A DNA stretch of 64,000 nt from Chloroflexota bacterium (GCA_009838915.1 VXQT01000013.1:1-64000); one strand, 5' to 3'; counted from the stretch's first letter, positions 46,899-56,566 are shown. The notes: generated from the sequence alone by a model not told the origin. Translations and numbers: made by a program.

Positions 46899-47768
46899 AT
46901 GACGAACGAGCCGGACACCAGCACCTGGAAGCAGACGCCGGACGGAATCGCAGTTCCACCGCCGTCGCCCGACGATGTGCTCTACGAGGCGGCCGACGGC
47001 GTGGCCCGGATCACGCTCAACCGGCCGATCGTGCTCAACGCGATCAACAAGAACGTGATCCGCCTGCTCGACCGGGCATTGGATCGTGCAGAGAACGACG
47101 ACGATGTCCGGGCAGTCATCCTGACCGGCGCAGGGCGAGCCTTCTCTGCGGGCGGCGACTTGTGGTCGTCGCTCTATCCGGACGACGATCCCGCCCCAAG
47201 CTCGATCGACGTGATGATGCGCATCTGGTCGTTCGGCAAGCCGGTGATTGCGGCGGTGCGCGGTCACGCGGTCGGTCAGGGCTGCGAGTTGGCCGGCGTC
47301 TGCGATCTGACGGTGGCCTCCAAGGACGCGCGCCTGGGCGAGATCCAGATTCGCCACGGCTTCGGCGTGCCTGTGCTGATCACGCCATTCCTGGTCGGTC
47401 AGAAGCTAGCCAAGGAGGTGCTGCTGCTGGGCGAAGTGGTCGGCGCGCAGGACGCGTTGCGGATGGGACTGGTCAATCGCGTCGTGCCGGATGCCGAACT
47501 GGATGACGCCGCGGACGAGATGGCGCGCAAGCTGGCCGCGCTGCCGCCCTCGGTGGTTCGACTGAACAAACGCCTCGTCAACCTGGTCTACGAGCAGATG
47601 GGCCTGAGCGACGCCGTTGGCTACCGCGACCACGAGGCGCTGCGAGAACTGTTGGATGCCGAAGATCAGGTTGGTGCAGGCCGTCAGCGAGTCCGCGAGG
47701 AGCAGGGTTGGTCGGCCTTCAAGCGTGAGCGCGATCGGGGATACGACGAAGGCGGCGCGAGCGGATGA
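46899..47768 (+). CDS. Enoyl-CoA hydratase/isomerase family protein
   Basis: The 289-residue product has crotonase motifs: VARITLNRPIVLNAINK, the oxyanion-hole segment GAGRAFSAGGDL, and GHAVGQGCELAGVCDLTVAS followed by ARLGEIQIRHG. The Glu of ARLGE is at the place of a catalytic acid. It catalyses hydration or isomerisation of an acyl-CoA; substrate is not known. ATG 46899 has GGAG about 10 bases upstream, over the M16 stop codon, so the two may be co-transcribed, though their roles do not obviously connect. Confidence 0.92.
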   Translation: MTNEPDTSTWKQTPDGIAVPPPSPDDVLYEAADGVARITLNRPIVLNAINKNVIRLLDRALDRAENDDDVRAVILTGAGRAFSAGGDLWSSLYPDDDPAPSSIDVMMRIWSFGKPVIAAVRGHAVGQGCELAGVCDLTVASKDARLGEIQIRHGFGVPVLITPFLVGQKLAKEVLLLGEVVGAQDALRMGLVNRVVPDAELDDAADEMARKLAALPPSVVRLNKRLVNLVYEQMGLSDAVGYRDHEALRELLDAEDQVGAGRQRVREEQGWSAFKRERDRGYDEGGASG

Positions 47769-47794
47769 TGTAGGCGCGATCGAGCTGCACTCCG

Positions 47795-48835
47795 TCAGGT
47801 GAGCAGCCTCGACACCTCTGCGTGCAGGTCGAGCAGCGCGGGAATGGTCTCGGCGGGACGCCGGCCGAAGCCGCACTCGGTTGCGACGCCAAAGTCGTCG
47901 ACGAATCGGCGGGCGGCGGCGATTCGCGGTCGCGCGCCGTCCATGCCATCGGTGATGTGGACCAGGCCGAGATAGAGCTCGGTCTCGGGGTGCAGCCGGA
48001 GGTCTCCAAGCGGAGCGAAGTAGTCGGCGTCGCTGCGATCTCGTGGAACCGGCATGTGGATCCAGTTGAGCGGTCGATCCAGTCCGGCGGCGACGCCGTT
48101 GGCGATGGCGACGAGCTTGCCCGTGTCGGCGGGTTGGACGAAGTGCTGGTGCTCGACATCGCCGTAACAGAGGTGGTAGCCCATCTCGACGTCAGTGGGC
48201 ACGTGATCGCCGAGCTGCAGCAGGCGGTCGAGGATGTCCGGCTCGGGATCTGCCACGAACGTGTCCAGCAGTCCCTCGAGCACGGCGAACTCGACCGCAG
48301 TGTCCCACTGGATCGCGAGCTGATCGGCCGGGATCGCCTCGACGATGTCATCGAGTTCGCCCAGCAGTTTGTCTTCATATGCCTGCTCGACCGCGCCCTG
48401 CGCTGCCGGCACGATGCGGATGTGGGTGACCGCCAGCGGCGTCGGCAAGCAGACCTGGAAACGGGTCGCCGGCGCGATCACGCCCTCGTGCTTCAATCGC
48501 GAGAAGACCAGCCAGGACTCCAGCGCGGCGTCGCGATAGCCGGTGTCGGGCAGGTCGGATGCGGTGATCGATTCGCCGTCACGCAACTTGAAGCGGGGCC
48601 CCCACGGACCCGGCTCTTCGTCCGCGGTTTCCAGTTGCGCGACCAGAGCCAGCAGCGGCCATTGCCACTGAATCCAGTTGGTGCGGATGCCGGTCTCGCC
48701 GTCGGGGATGCGACGCAGGCGGCTGCCCAGCCGGGTCGCAGCCTCGCGGAAGACCGATTCGCTGTCGGCGAGCGGGACGCTGCCGACGAGATGCGCGCCG
48801 AGCGGCAAGCGGTTGAGTGAAGAAGCTGTGGTCAC
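47795..48835 (-). CDS. MetE-like (cobalamin-independent methionine synthase C-domain-like) protein
   Basis: The product is 346 residues from GTG 48835. It has the UROD/MetE-like barrel: GAHLVGSVPLADSES, a zinc-site pattern YHLCYGD (His-x-Cys) and a final Cys in ATECGFGRR. The three ligands match those of MetE. It lacks the MetE N-terminal domain, so it is not a normal methionine synthase; relatives transfer methyl groups from varied donors to thiols. The start is set by the conserved SLNRLPLGAHLVGSVP region; upstream codons do not look coding. It is divergent from the Nudix gene. Confidence 0.8.
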   Translation of the reverse strand: MTTASSLNRLPLGAHLVGSVPLADSESVFREAATRLGSRLRRIPDGETGIRTNWIQWQWPLLALVAQLETADEEPGPWGPRFKLRDGESITASDLPDTGYRDAALESWLVFSRLKHEGVIAPATRFQVCLPTPLAVTHIRIVPAAQGAVEQAYEDKLLGELDDIVEAIPADQLAIQWDTAVEFAVLEGLLDTFVADPEPDILDRLLQLGDHVPTDVEMGYHLCYGDVEHQHFVQPADTGKLVAIANGVAAGLDRPLNWIHMPVPRDRSDADYFAPLGDLRLHPETELYLGLVHITDGMDGARPRIAAARRFVDDFGVATECGFGRRPAETIPALLDLHAEVSRLLT

Positions 48836-48950
48836 CTGGATTCCAGTCTCCAATGGCCTAGTGCCATCTCGACGAAGACTAGTCAACTTCTGCCATGCCG
48901 GGCGTGGCGTAGGCTGGGGAGGCAGGCGCATGTTCGGACGGTGAGCTTCG

Positions 48951-49571
48951 ATGCCCGACTACGTGGATCAAGAACACGAGGCCGAGGCGATCGGTGACGT
49001 GCGTTCGGCCGCGGCCAGCCATGACATTCAGAAGCTGCCGGAGGATATCGGTCGTTGGCGGGCGGCAGTGCTGATCGCGCTCCTGCCGTACGACGACCCT
49101 GAGGTCGTGCTGACCGTACGCTCGCATGAAGTCGAGCATCACAAGGGCGAAATCTCATTCCCCGGCGGCGCGTTGGACTCGGCCGATGAGCACCCGATGG
49201 CGGCGGCGCTGCGCGAGGCGGACGAAGAGGTCGGGCTGCGGGCGGAGCACGTGGACATCCTCGGCGAACAGTCGCACTACCGGACTATGTCCGACTTCCA
49301 CGTCACCCCGTACGTGGGCCTGATCGATCGCGCGCCGTACCCGTTCCGTCCGCTGGCGATCGAGGTGGGCGAGATCATCACGCCGTCCTTGTCGCACCTG
49401 CTGGACCCGTCCAACGTGGCATTCGAGCGTCGCGAACGCGACGGCCAGGTCTTCCACATGCGCGAGTACTGGTACGAGGGCCACCGCATCTTCGGCGCGA
49501 CGGCGACGATGCTGGGCCGGTTCCTGGACGACCTGGCGCGACTGCGCGGCCTGCCGATTCCGAGTGCGTAG
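48951..49571 (+). CDS. Nudix hydrolase, CoA pyrophosphatase-like
   Basis: The product is 206 residues. The upstream patch SHEVEHHKGEISFPGGALD is typical of CoA pyrophosphatases (NudL/PCD1). The Nudix box continues HPMAAALREADEEVGL, with the READEE metal site intact. It probably cleaves CoA or its derivatives to phosphopantetheine and 3',5'-ADP. Start ATG 48951 has GGTGAG upstream. Convergent with the small gene after rarA. Confidence 0.9.
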   Translation: MPDYVDQEHEAEAIGDVRSAAASHDIQKLPEDIGRWRAAVLIALLPYDDPEVVLTVRSHEVEHHKGEISFPGGALDSADEHPMAAALREADEEVGLRAEHVDILGEQSHYRTMSDFHVTPYVGLIDRAPYPFRPLAIEVGEIITPSLSHLLDPSNVAFERRERDGQVFHMREYWYEGHRIFGATATMLGRFLDDLARLRGLPIPSA

Positions 49572-49577
49572 CGGAAG

Positions 49578-49919
49578 CTATGCGTTCGGCGCGGTCAACA
49601 CGACGTGACCACTGCGCGCGACCGTGAGCACGCCGTCTTCGCCGAAGCGGGCGATGAACTCCAGCTCGTCGATGACCTCGACTGCGGCGACTCCCTTGAC
49701 TACCCACATATGCGGTCCGACCGTGACGTCAATACGGCTGATGGCGGGCCAGAGCAGGACGCGGATGTTGCCGGTCTCTGCGCGGTAGAGCACTTCCCAG
49801 ACGCCGATCGGATCGTCGGGCAGATTCCATTCCTGGCGCACCGGCTCGGTCTCGAACAGCGCGGCAATCGCCTCGACGGCCGGCATGTCCAGATCGTCGA
49901 ACCGCTGTCTGGGCTTCAC
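49578..49919 (-). CDS. Hypothetical protein coupled to rarA (113 residues)
   Basis: The GTG start at 49919 overlaps the rarA stop codon as GTGA, a classic translational coupling; the frame's upstream extension inside rarA is not needed. The protein has WEVLYRAETGNIRVLLWPAI, then RIDVTVGPHMWVVKGV and VEVIDELEFIARFGEDG, and looks like a small beta-rich domain. No family is recognised. Confidence 0.7.
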   Translation of the reverse strand: MKPRQRFDDLDMPAVEAIAALFETEPVRQEWNLPDDPIGVWEVLYRAETGNIRVLLWPAISRIDVTVGPHMWVVKGVAAVEVIDELEFIARFGEDGVLTVARSGHVVLTAPNA

Positions 49920-51205
49920 GGGCGCATGTCCCGCTCGGAGGGTTCGTAGAACGCGGCGCCAGAGAGTGCGTCGGGCAGGTGCTGCTGGTCGGCCGCGACG
50001 CCGCCCTCGTGGTCGTGCGCGTACTGGTAATCCTTGCCGTAGCCGTGCGCGGCCATGAGCCCGGTCGCCGCGTTGCGCAGATGCAGCGGCACCGGCAACG
50101 CGCCCAACTCGTGCACGGCGCCGGCGGCGGCCGAGTACGCCTTCATCGCGGAGTTGCTCTTGGGAGCGCGGGCGAGATAGATGGCTGCCTCGGATAGCAC
50201 GAGCGTGCATTCGGGCATCCCGATCAGGTGTGTCGCCTGCTGCGCCGCCACGGCGACCGACAGCGCCTGCGGATCGGCCAGCCCGACGTCCTCGGCGGCC
50301 AGGATGACGATCCGCCGGGCGACGAACATCGGGTCTTCGCCCGCCTCGAGCATCCGCGCCAGCCAGTAGACGGCGGCGTCGGGATCGGAGCCGCGAACCG
50401 ACTTGATGAACGCGCTGATCGTGTCGTAGTGGGCGTCTCCGCCCTTGTCGTAGGGCAGCGCGCGCTGCGCGACCTCGGACACGTCGTCGACGGTGATGGC
50501 ACGGTCCTGCCCGGCGAGGCTGTCGACGACCGCCTGGAGCGTGTTCAGAGCCACGCGCGCGTCGCCGCCGGACACCCGAGCGATGGCGTCGAGCGCGACT
50601 TCGTCGATCGCCCGCGGATCGCGACCCAGACCACGTTCGGGATCGGCAAGAGCTCGATCCAACAGCCGGCGGATGTCGGCGGTGTCGAGCGGTTCAAGCT
50701 TGAAGACGCGCGTCCGGCTGAGCAGCGGTGCAATGACCTCGAACGACGGGTTCTCGGTGGTCGCCCCGATCAACGTAATCGTGCCGTCCTCGACCGCGTG
50801 CAGCACAGCGTCCTGCTGGGCCTTGTTGAAGCGATGAATCTCGTCAATGAAGAGCAGGGTCCGCGCCAGGCCGTCACGGCGGCCGGACTCGGCGGCGGCG
50901 ATCATCTTGCGCAGATCGGCGACGCCGCTGGAGACGGCGGAGAGCGTGGCGAACTCCGTCTGCGTCTCTCCGGCGATCACTCGGGCGATCGTCGTCTTGC
51001 CGCAGCCGGGCGGTCCCCAGAGGATGCACGAGGGCGGCGCATCGGCCTCGATCGCACGGCGCATCGGCGCGCCGTCGCCGACCAGGTGTTGCTGGCCGAC
51101 GATTTCGTCAAGGTTTCGCGGTCGCATCCGTGCGGCGAGGGGCGCAGAGGCGTCAGTAACCTCGGCGTCGAACAGGCCTCTCATGCCGGCGCTTCGAGTC
51201 GTCAT
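49916..51205 (-). CDS. rarA: Replication-associated recombination protein A (RarA/MgsA)
   Basis: The 429-residue AAA+ ATPase starts at ATG 51205. It has the family N terminus (PLAARMRPRNLDEIVGQQHL), Walker A GPPGCGKTT, Walker B LLFIDEIHRFNKAQQDA, sensor 1 GATTENPSFEV and the C-terminal RarA domain (VRGSDPDAAVYWLARMLEAG). It acts at stalled replication forks and SSB-coated DNA. It lies downstream of mutS2 and a small unknown gene, separated from the latter by repeat copy D. Confidence 0.97.
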   Translation of the reverse strand: MTTRSAGMRGLFDAEVTDASAPLAARMRPRNLDEIVGQQHLVGDGAPMRRAIEADAPPSCILWGPPGCGKTTIARVIAGETQTEFATLSAVSSGVADLRKMIAAAESGRRDGLARTLLFIDEIHRFNKAQQDAVLHAVEDGTITLIGATTENPSFEVIAPLLSRTRVFKLEPLDTADIRRLLDRALADPERGLGRDPRAIDEVALDAIARVSGGDARVALNTLQAVVDSLAGQDRAITVDDVSEVAQRALPYDKGGDAHYDTISAFIKSVRGSDPDAAVYWLARMLEAGEDPMFVARRIVILAAEDVGLADPQALSVAVAAQQATHLIGMPECTLVLSEAAIYLARAPKSNSAMKAYSAAAGAVHELGALPVPLHLRNAATGLMAAHGYGKDYQYAHDHEGGVAADQQHLPDALSGAAFYEPSERDMRP

Positions 51206-51235
51206 GGCCTGAGGGTAGCGTCGAACACCTACGCT

Positions 51236-51303
51236 CCCTCTCACCCCGCTCAGCGGGGGGAGACGCCGAAAGCCTGCCCCCGCGAAGGCGGGGGGCAGAG
51301 GGG
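51236..51303. repeat. GC-rich palindromic intergenic repeat, copy D (double hairpin)
   Basis: Hairpin 1 is CCCCGCT-C-AGCGGGG (51244-51258). Hairpin 2 is CTGCCCCCGC-GAAG-GCGGGGGGCAG (51274-51298). Between them is AGACGCCGAAAG, close to the cores of copies A and F. It lies between the small unknown gene and rarA. Confidence 0.7.
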
Positions 51304-51310
51304 TGCTCCG

Positions 51311-51940
51311 TCAGATGATCCGGCGGCCCTGGGAGCGGCGGGACTGGGACCAGCCTTCGAGCAGCATCTCGGCTCGTCCCTGGGCTTTCTTCCAGGCGAC
51401 CTCGGGTCCATGCTGCTCGACCTGATCCGGATGTGCGGCGCTCCATGCCGGGCGAATCTCGTCCGGCCGCAGCTCGCCGACCATCGCGCCGCGCAGCAGC
51501 GCCAGACGGAGGATCTCGGTCGCCTGATCGGTCGGCACGAGCGGCGCGCCGCTTGCGTTCGGAGGCTGAAACAACATCACGGCTGCATCGACAAAGCCGA
51601 CCAACGAGTCGGCGTCTATGCCATCGAGACTGTGCAGCACCTGCTCGGTCGAGCGCTTCTCCTGCACGTACGGTTGCACGGCGGCCTGATCGACGTAGAC
51701 CTGCCCGATCAGCGTCATCGCGTAGCGCTGTCGGCGCTGGCTGAGCAGCGCCATGCTCCAGAACGCGGGATGGGCGAGGTTGGAGACATCCCAACCGCTC
51801 ACACCCCAGTTGCCCGAACGTCCCTTGCGCTGCGGCAGTTGCTTGACGAAGTCGTCGGCGGCGAGCTGGAGGATGCTGCGGCGCACGCGACCTGTGTTGG
51901 GTCGTCGGTCGATCGCCTCGGCGATGCGTCGCAGCACCAT
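51311..51940 (-). CDS. Hypothetical protein downstream of mutS2
   Basis: The 209-residue product starts 11 bases after the mutS2 stop, same strand, so co-transcription is likely. It is mainly helical with one Trp-rich patch (GNWGVSGWDVSNLAHPAFW) and a helix-turn segment with an HPDQ motif (PAWSAAHPDQVEQHGPEVAW) reminiscent of the J-domain HPD loop, but the rest does not look like a J domain. Family not recognised. Confidence 0.75.
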   Translation of the reverse strand: MVLRRIAEAIDRRPNTGRVRRSILQLAADDFVKQLPQRKGRSGNWGVSGWDVSNLAHPAFWSMALLSQRRQRYAMTLIGQVYVDQAAVQPYVQEKRSTEQVLHSLDGIDADSLVGFVDAAVMLFQPPNASGAPLVPTDQATEILRLALLRGAMVGELRPDEIRPAWSAAHPDQVEQHGPEVAWKKAQGRAEMLLEGWSQSRRSQGRRII

Positions 51941-51951
51941 GCACAGCCCTA

Positions 51952-54375
51952 CTATCCGACCAGCGTGACGATGGTGACGCCATCACCGCCCTGCTTGGGC
52001 TCGGCGCTCTCGAAGTTCGTGACGAGTGGGTGCCGCCGGAGCAAGTCGCGGACCGCGCGCCGCAACGCGCCCGTGCCCTTGCCGTGCACGACCTCCAGCC
52101 GCGTTTGACCGGCGCGGTAAGCAACATCGAGAAACGAGTCGACCATCGGCAACGCGTCGTCCGTGATCTGCCCGCGCAGGTCGATTTTCGAGCCGGGATC
52201 GACCGGCGGTCGAGGGACGTTGCCGACAGTGGCGCCCATGCCGCGCAGCGGACGCTCGGCCTCTGGTGTGCGTGCGCCGGCCGGCGCGAGGCGCTCGATC
52301 TGCTCGACCCGGACGCGGGTTCGGAGGGATCCGAGCTGGACGTCGAGCGCGCCGCCCTGGACCGGCGTGAGTACTTCGCCCGGCTCCGGCAGCCCCCGCA
52401 GGTAGATGAAGTCTCCGCTGCTCAGGCCCTCGGGATCGAACGAGGACTCTTCTGGCCGCCACTTTGCCTGCCTGCGGCGCTGGTTGGACCGCTCGCGGCG
52501 GACTCGCTGCAGGCGCTCGCGTCCCTGCTCGGCTCGTTGTTCGGCCAGCTCCTCGGCCCGGTCGCGCGACTGCCGTAGCTCGAGTTCCTTCAGCGAGGCT
52601 CGCAGCGAGCGCCGAAACTGGGCGAGTTCGTCCTCCATCGCCCGCTCGGTGCGGGCGAGTACGGCGTCGCGCTCGGCCTCGATCGCCTCCCGACGCTCGG
52701 CCAGGTTGGTGCGGATCTCTTCCGCTTCTTCGCGCGCGACGCGCTCGGCGCGCACCTGTCCGGCGATCGCGTCGCGCTCGCGCTGAAGCTCGGCGAGCAG
52801 GTGTTCGAGCGTGGCCGCCTCAGTCGTCGCGTCCTCACGGGCACGCGCGAGGATGCGCTCGGGCATGCCCAGCCGCTGGGCGATGGCCAGCGCGTTTGAG
52901 CGTCCCGGCGTGCCCATGATGATCCGGTATGTGGGCTGCAGCGTCTGCGTATCGAACTCGGCAGAGGCGTTGATGATGCCGTCAGAGGCGTGCGCAAACA
53001 CCTTGAGCTCGCCGTGATGAGTCGTCGCCACCAAGAGGCAGTCAAGTTCGAGGAACTCCTCAAGCAGCGAGCGGGCCAGCGCCGCGCCCTCTGCCGGATC
53101 CGTGCCGGCGCCAAGTTCGTCCAGCAACACGAGTGTGCCTGGGCCGGCGGCGTCGATGATCCGCACGATGTTCGTCATGTGCGCGGAGAAGGTCGAGAGC
53201 GACTGCTCGATCGACTGCTCGTCGCCGATGTCGGCGAAGATGTCCTGCAGCACAGGCAGGCGGGTGCCCAGCTCCGCCGGGATCGGCAGCCCGGACTGCG
53301 CCATCAGGCAGAGCAAGCCGACGGTCTTCAGGGCGACCGTCTTGCCGCCCGTGTTCGGTCCGGTAATCAGCACGCAGCGCGCGTCGGCGTTGAGCGTGGC
53401 CGAGATCGGTACCACCTCGCCGGTCAGCAGGGGATGTCGGGCCGAGTGCAGGGTCAGATCCGCCGACTCGTCCGAGATCCAGTTGAGCTGGTCATCGTCA
53501 GCCGGCAGCGGCGCGTCAAGTTCGGCCGCGAGCCGTGCCTTGGCTTGGGCCAGATCGATGGCCGACAGACAGCGAATCGCGGCGCGGATCGCACCGGCAT
53601 CTTCACCGATCTCCTGGCATAGCGCCCGCAGAATGCGCTCGACTTCGCGCTCTTCCTCCCTCCGTGCTTCGCGCAGCCGATTTCCAGGTTCGACTACCGC
53701 AAGCGGTTCGACGAACAAGGTTGCGCCGGATGCGGAGACATCGTGAACAACGCTAGGCAGCGCCCCGCGCAGCTCCGCCTTGATCGGAATCACATATCGC
53801 CCGTCGCGCTCGGTAATGAGCGATTCCTGGGCGATGCCCTCGGAGACAGCGTGCCGCAGCGTTCGTTCGATTTGGCGTTCGAGTCGGTCTTGCATCGTGC
53901 GCACGAGCGCCCGCACTTCCGCCAGCGCGGGAGACGCATGGTCCGGCACTTCGCCGCGCTCTTCGATGGTGGACTCGATCTCCCCGATCAGCGGCGAAAA
54001 GTCGTCGATTCGCTGCGCAAGGCGTGCGAGCTGGGGCAACTCTCGCGAGAGCGGCGCAACCTGGTTCTTGGCGTGACGCGCAGTACGCAGCAGGATCGCG
54101 ATCTCGAGGATGTCCGTCGCGGGCAGGATCGCGGCGCGGGAGGCGGCGATCAGCTTCGACTCAATGTCGGGCGCCTGGCCCAGATGGAAGTTTGGTTTGA
54201 GCGAGGCAAGACGGCGAGCCTCGGCGGTGGCAGCCAGCCGGCGGCGGACCTCGTCCGCGTCCGAGCTCGGCATCAGTGCGAGCGCCAGCTCGCGTCCGCC
54301 GGGACTACCGCAGAGCCCGGCGAGTCGATCGATGATCTTGGGAAACTCAAGGACGTCGATGCTCTTGGCGTCCAC
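51952..54375 (-). CDS. mutS2: Endonuclease MutS2
   Basis: The 807-residue product from a GTG start is full length. N-terminal core: DVLEFPKIIDRLAGLCGSPGGRELA. The ATPase domain has Walker A GPNTGGKTVALKT (about residue 339) and the STFSAHM, VLLDELGAGTDP and TTHHGELK motifs. A long Glu/Arg coiled coil follows (about 520-640). The C-terminal Smr domain has KIDLRGQ and VVHGKGTGALR. The protein limits recombination and, in some bacteria, acts in ribosome rescue on collided ribosomes. The downstream genes look co-transcribed. Confidence 0.97.
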   Translation of the reverse strand: MDAKSIDVLEFPKIIDRLAGLCGSPGGRELALALMPSSDADEVRRRLAATAEARRLASLKPNFHLGQAPDIESKLIAASRAAILPATDILEIAILLRTARHAKNQVAPLSRELPQLARLAQRIDDFSPLIGEIESTIEERGEVPDHASPALAEVRALVRTMQDRLERQIERTLRHAVSEGIAQESLITERDGRYVIPIKAELRGALPSVVHDVSASGATLFVEPLAVVEPGNRLREARREEEREVERILRALCQEIGEDAGAIRAAIRCLSAIDLAQAKARLAAELDAPLPADDDQLNWISDESADLTLHSARHPLLTGEVVPISATLNADARCVLITGPNTGGKTVALKTVGLLCLMAQSGLPIPAELGTRLPVLQDIFADIGDEQSIEQSLSTFSAHMTNIVRIIDAAGPGTLVLLDELGAGTDPAEGAALARSLLEEFLELDCLLVATTHHGELKVFAHASDGIINASAEFDTQTLQPTYRIIMGTPGRSNALAIAQRLGMPERILARAREDATTEAATLEHLLAELQRERDAIAGQVRAERVAREEAEEIRTNLAERREAIEAERDAVLARTERAMEDELAQFRRSLRASLKELELRQSRDRAEELAEQRAEQGRERLQRVRRERSNQRRRQAKWRPEESSFDPEGLSSGDFIYLRGLPEPGEVLTPVQGGALDVQLGSLRTRVRVEQIERLAPAGARTPEAERPLRGMGATVGNVPRPPVDPGSKIDLRGQITDDALPMVDSFLDVAYRAGQTRLEVVHGKGTGALRRAVRDLLRRHPLVTNFESAEPKQGGDGVTIVTLVG

Positions 54376-54386
54376 CGCAGTTGGTC

Positions 54387-55175
54387 CTAGCTGACTTCGA
54401 TGAGGGACGTGACATAACCAACGCCCCAGGGATGCTCTGACGCAAGGATATGCGGATTGACGTCGATCCCGCGCAGGGCGCCCATCAGGATCAGCGTGGA
54501 CGAGATGACCGACTCGTCCACTTCACGCCGCAGGTGCTCGTCGATCGCGCAGAGCGCCGGGGGCTCCCACGCCAGCAACGCCGACTCGTACTGCTGCTGG
54601 ACCTCGTCTGCGCGGCGGTGATGTCCATAGGCGGAAGCGTCCAACAGCGTGTGCACGGCGTCCCCGGACGCGAGAATTGCGGTCGGTTCCTTGATTCTCG
54701 CCAGCGCCGCGCCGATGGCCTCGCCGAAGCGCAGGTGCTCCTCCGGCGGGCGGAAGCTAATGCTGACCACAGCAGACTGCTCGGGCACCGCATCACCGAG
54801 CAACCGCATCGGCACGCCCAGTGAGTGATCAGATTCCTCCCACTGCGTAGCCACTGTCAGCGGCACGTCCGCGTCTGCGGCGCAGGCGACCACAGCGTTG
54901 GTCAGGTCAAGGTCGATGTCACGTCCAAACGTAACGCCGGGCGAGTCGAAACGGGACAGGTTGCCGCTCAGCGACTCGGCGAGGATGTGAAAGCGGTTGA
55001 GCGTGACGATGCCGTGAGTCGAGATCATGATCAGACGGCGCGCGTCGAGTTCGCAAAGTCTCCGAGCCACGATGGCGTAGGCGTCCAGCGTCGCGCGCGC
55101 TTCGTGCTCCCGTCCCTGGCCGACCTCGGGCAGGAGCACCGGAGGATGCGGCAGCACCGCGCCGAGCACGATCAA
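54387..55175 (-). CDS. Class III extradiol dioxygenase (LigB)-like protein
   Basis: The product is 262 residues. The start TTG 55175 overlaps the selA stop as TTGA (GTG 55169 is possible). It has the LigB-type start LGAVLPHPPVLLPEVGQG, a histidine in LIMISTHGIVTLN and EESDHSLGVPMRLL, placed as in this metal-binding fold, and ASGDAVHTLLDASAYGHH. True dioxygenases of this family open catechol rings, but many close homologues belong to AmmeMemo-type clusters with unknown reactions. Both readings are possible. It lies between selA and mutS2 on the same strand. Confidence 0.8.
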   Translation of the reverse strand: MIVLGAVLPHPPVLLPEVGQGREHEARATLDAYAIVARRLCELDARRLIMISTHGIVTLNRFHILAESLSGNLSRFDSPGVTFGRDIDLDLTNAVVACAADADVPLTVATQWEESDHSLGVPMRLLGDAVPEQSAVVSISFRPPEEHLRFGEAIGAALARIKEPTAILASGDAVHTLLDASAYGHHRRADEVQQQYESALLAWEPPALCAIDEHLRREVDESVISSTLILMGALRGIDVNPHILASEHPWGVGYVTSLIEVS

Positions 55176-56566
55176 GGCGGCGCTCCAATCACGTCGCGCA
55201 GCGCCTCGATCACACAGCCGTCTTCGCCGGGTAACACCGTGCGTGGATCGAGCAGCAGGCGGCCGTGCTCCACCCGCGCAATGACCGGCGGCTCGTGCTG
55301 GCGCAGCAAGCGGGCGGCCTCCGTTGGATGCGGATGCGCAAGGCCCAGGACTCGCGTCGGCCGGGTCTCGGCTGGCAGCGATCCGCCGCCGATCGGCGAT
55401 TCGGCAGGTTCGATCTCGCCCGCGCCGAGCGCATCGCGCCAGGCGCGGGCTCGCGCGTCCAACTCGTCGACATCAGCCGCGATCATCCGCCAGACCGGGA
55501 CCGTTTCGACCGCCTCGCCGACCACGTAGTGATGCAACGTGGCGGCGAGACCGGCAATCGCTGATTTGTCCAGCCGCAGCGCACGCATCAGTGGATGATG
55601 CCGGAGCGGGTCGACCGTTTCCGACCTGCCGACGATCAGGCCTGCTTGCGGTCCGCCGAGCAGCTTGTCGCCGCTGAACAGCACGAGGTCGGCGCCGGCG
55701 GCGACGCTGTCTTGCGGTCGCGGCTCGTAGCTGAGACCGAAGTGCCGCGTATCGAGCAGGCAGCCGCTGCCGAGATCGTCGATCAGCAATGCGTCCGCCT
55801 CATCGGCGACGCGCCGCAGCTCCGCGAGCGACGGTTCTTCGGTGAATCCCACGATGCGGAAGTTGGATGAGTGCACGCGGAGGATGGCGGCGGTGTCTTC
55901 GCTGACGGCGTCGGCATAGTCCTGGGCCGCTGTTCGGTTGGTGGTGCCCACTTCGACCAGCCGCGCACCCGACTGCCGCAGCACGTCGGGGATGCGGAAT
56001 CCGCCGCCGATCTCGACCGCCTGTCCTCGGGACACGATGACCTCGCGTCCCGCGCAGAATGCGTTGAGCGCGAAGTACAGCGCCGCCGCGTTGTTGTTCA
56101 CCGCGATACCCGCCTGCGCTCCGCTGACGGCGCAGAGCAAGGACTCCAGGTGGCCGGCTCGGGTGCCGCGCGTTCCCGAGTCAAGGTCATACTCGAGATT
56201 CGAGTATCCGGACGCCGCCCGGGCCATTGCGAGTTCGGTCGCCTCGGACACCGGTGCGCGGCCAAGGTTGGTGTGGATGACGACCCCGGTCGCGTTGATC
56301 ACCGGACGCAGCGACGGCCGCACGAGCGAACGCAGCGACTGCGCGGCAATCCGCGCAAGCTCGGCCGAGTCGGTCGGTGCGGCGCGGTCGGCTATCAGTG
56401 CGTCGCGCGCGCCCGAGATGGCTCTTCGGACTGCCTCAGTGACGTCACTGCGCGAGAGCCGGTCCAGCATGTCCGTCAGCGCCGGCTCGGCGAGCACGCG
56501 ATCAACGCTTGGCAGCGTGCGCAGCTTCGCAGTGTGTTCCGTTGCCTCGTGAGCAGAGTGGGGCAT
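55172..56566 (-). CDS. selA: L-seryl-tRNA(Sec) selenium transferase (SelA)
   Basis: The product is 464 residues from ATG 56566, the usual SelA length. Motifs: LRTLPSVDRVLAEPAL, RPVINATGVVIHTNLGRAP, YSNLEYDLDSGTRGTRAGH, VEVGTTNRT, and the PLP lysine in FSGDKLLGGPQAG (Lys301). It converts seryl-tRNA(Sec) to selenocysteyl-tRNA, so this organism makes selenoproteins. selB, selC and selD are not in the window. It is divergent from the aminotransferase-serA pair. Confidence 0.97.
   Translation of the reverse strand: MPHSAHEATEHTAKLRTLPSVDRVLAEPALTDMLDRLSRSDVTEAVRRAISGARDALIADRAAPTDSAELARIAAQSLRSLVRPSLRPVINATGVVIHTNLGRAPVSEATELAMARAASGYSNLEYDLDSGTRGTRAGHLESLLCAVSGAQAGIAVNNNAAALYFALNAFCAGREVIVSRGQAVEIGGGFRIPDVLRQSGARLVEVGTTNRTAAQDYADAVSEDTAAILRVHSSNFRIVGFTEEPSLAELRRVADEADALLIDDLGSGCLLDTRHFGLSYEPRPQDSVAAGADLVLFSGDKLLGGPQAGLIVGRSETVDPLRHHPLMRALRLDKSAIAGLAATLHHYVVGEAVETVPVWRMIAADVDELDARARAWRDALGAGEIEPAESPIGGGSLPAETRPTRVLGLAHPHPTEAARLLRQHEPPVIARVEHGRLLLDPRTVLPGEDGCVIEALRDVIGAPP

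Noticed and set aside
51311-51940. J-domain (DnaJ-like) identity of the gene after mutS2
   Set aside because: An HPDQ tetrapeptide is present, but the helices around it do not follow the J-domain pattern clearly enough to name the family.
50228-52108. A 626-codon open frame on the forward strand
   Set aside because: It is antisense to rarA, an unknown gene and mutS2, all with strong family motifs or operon context. Its translation is low-complexity Arg, Gly and Gln-rich text.
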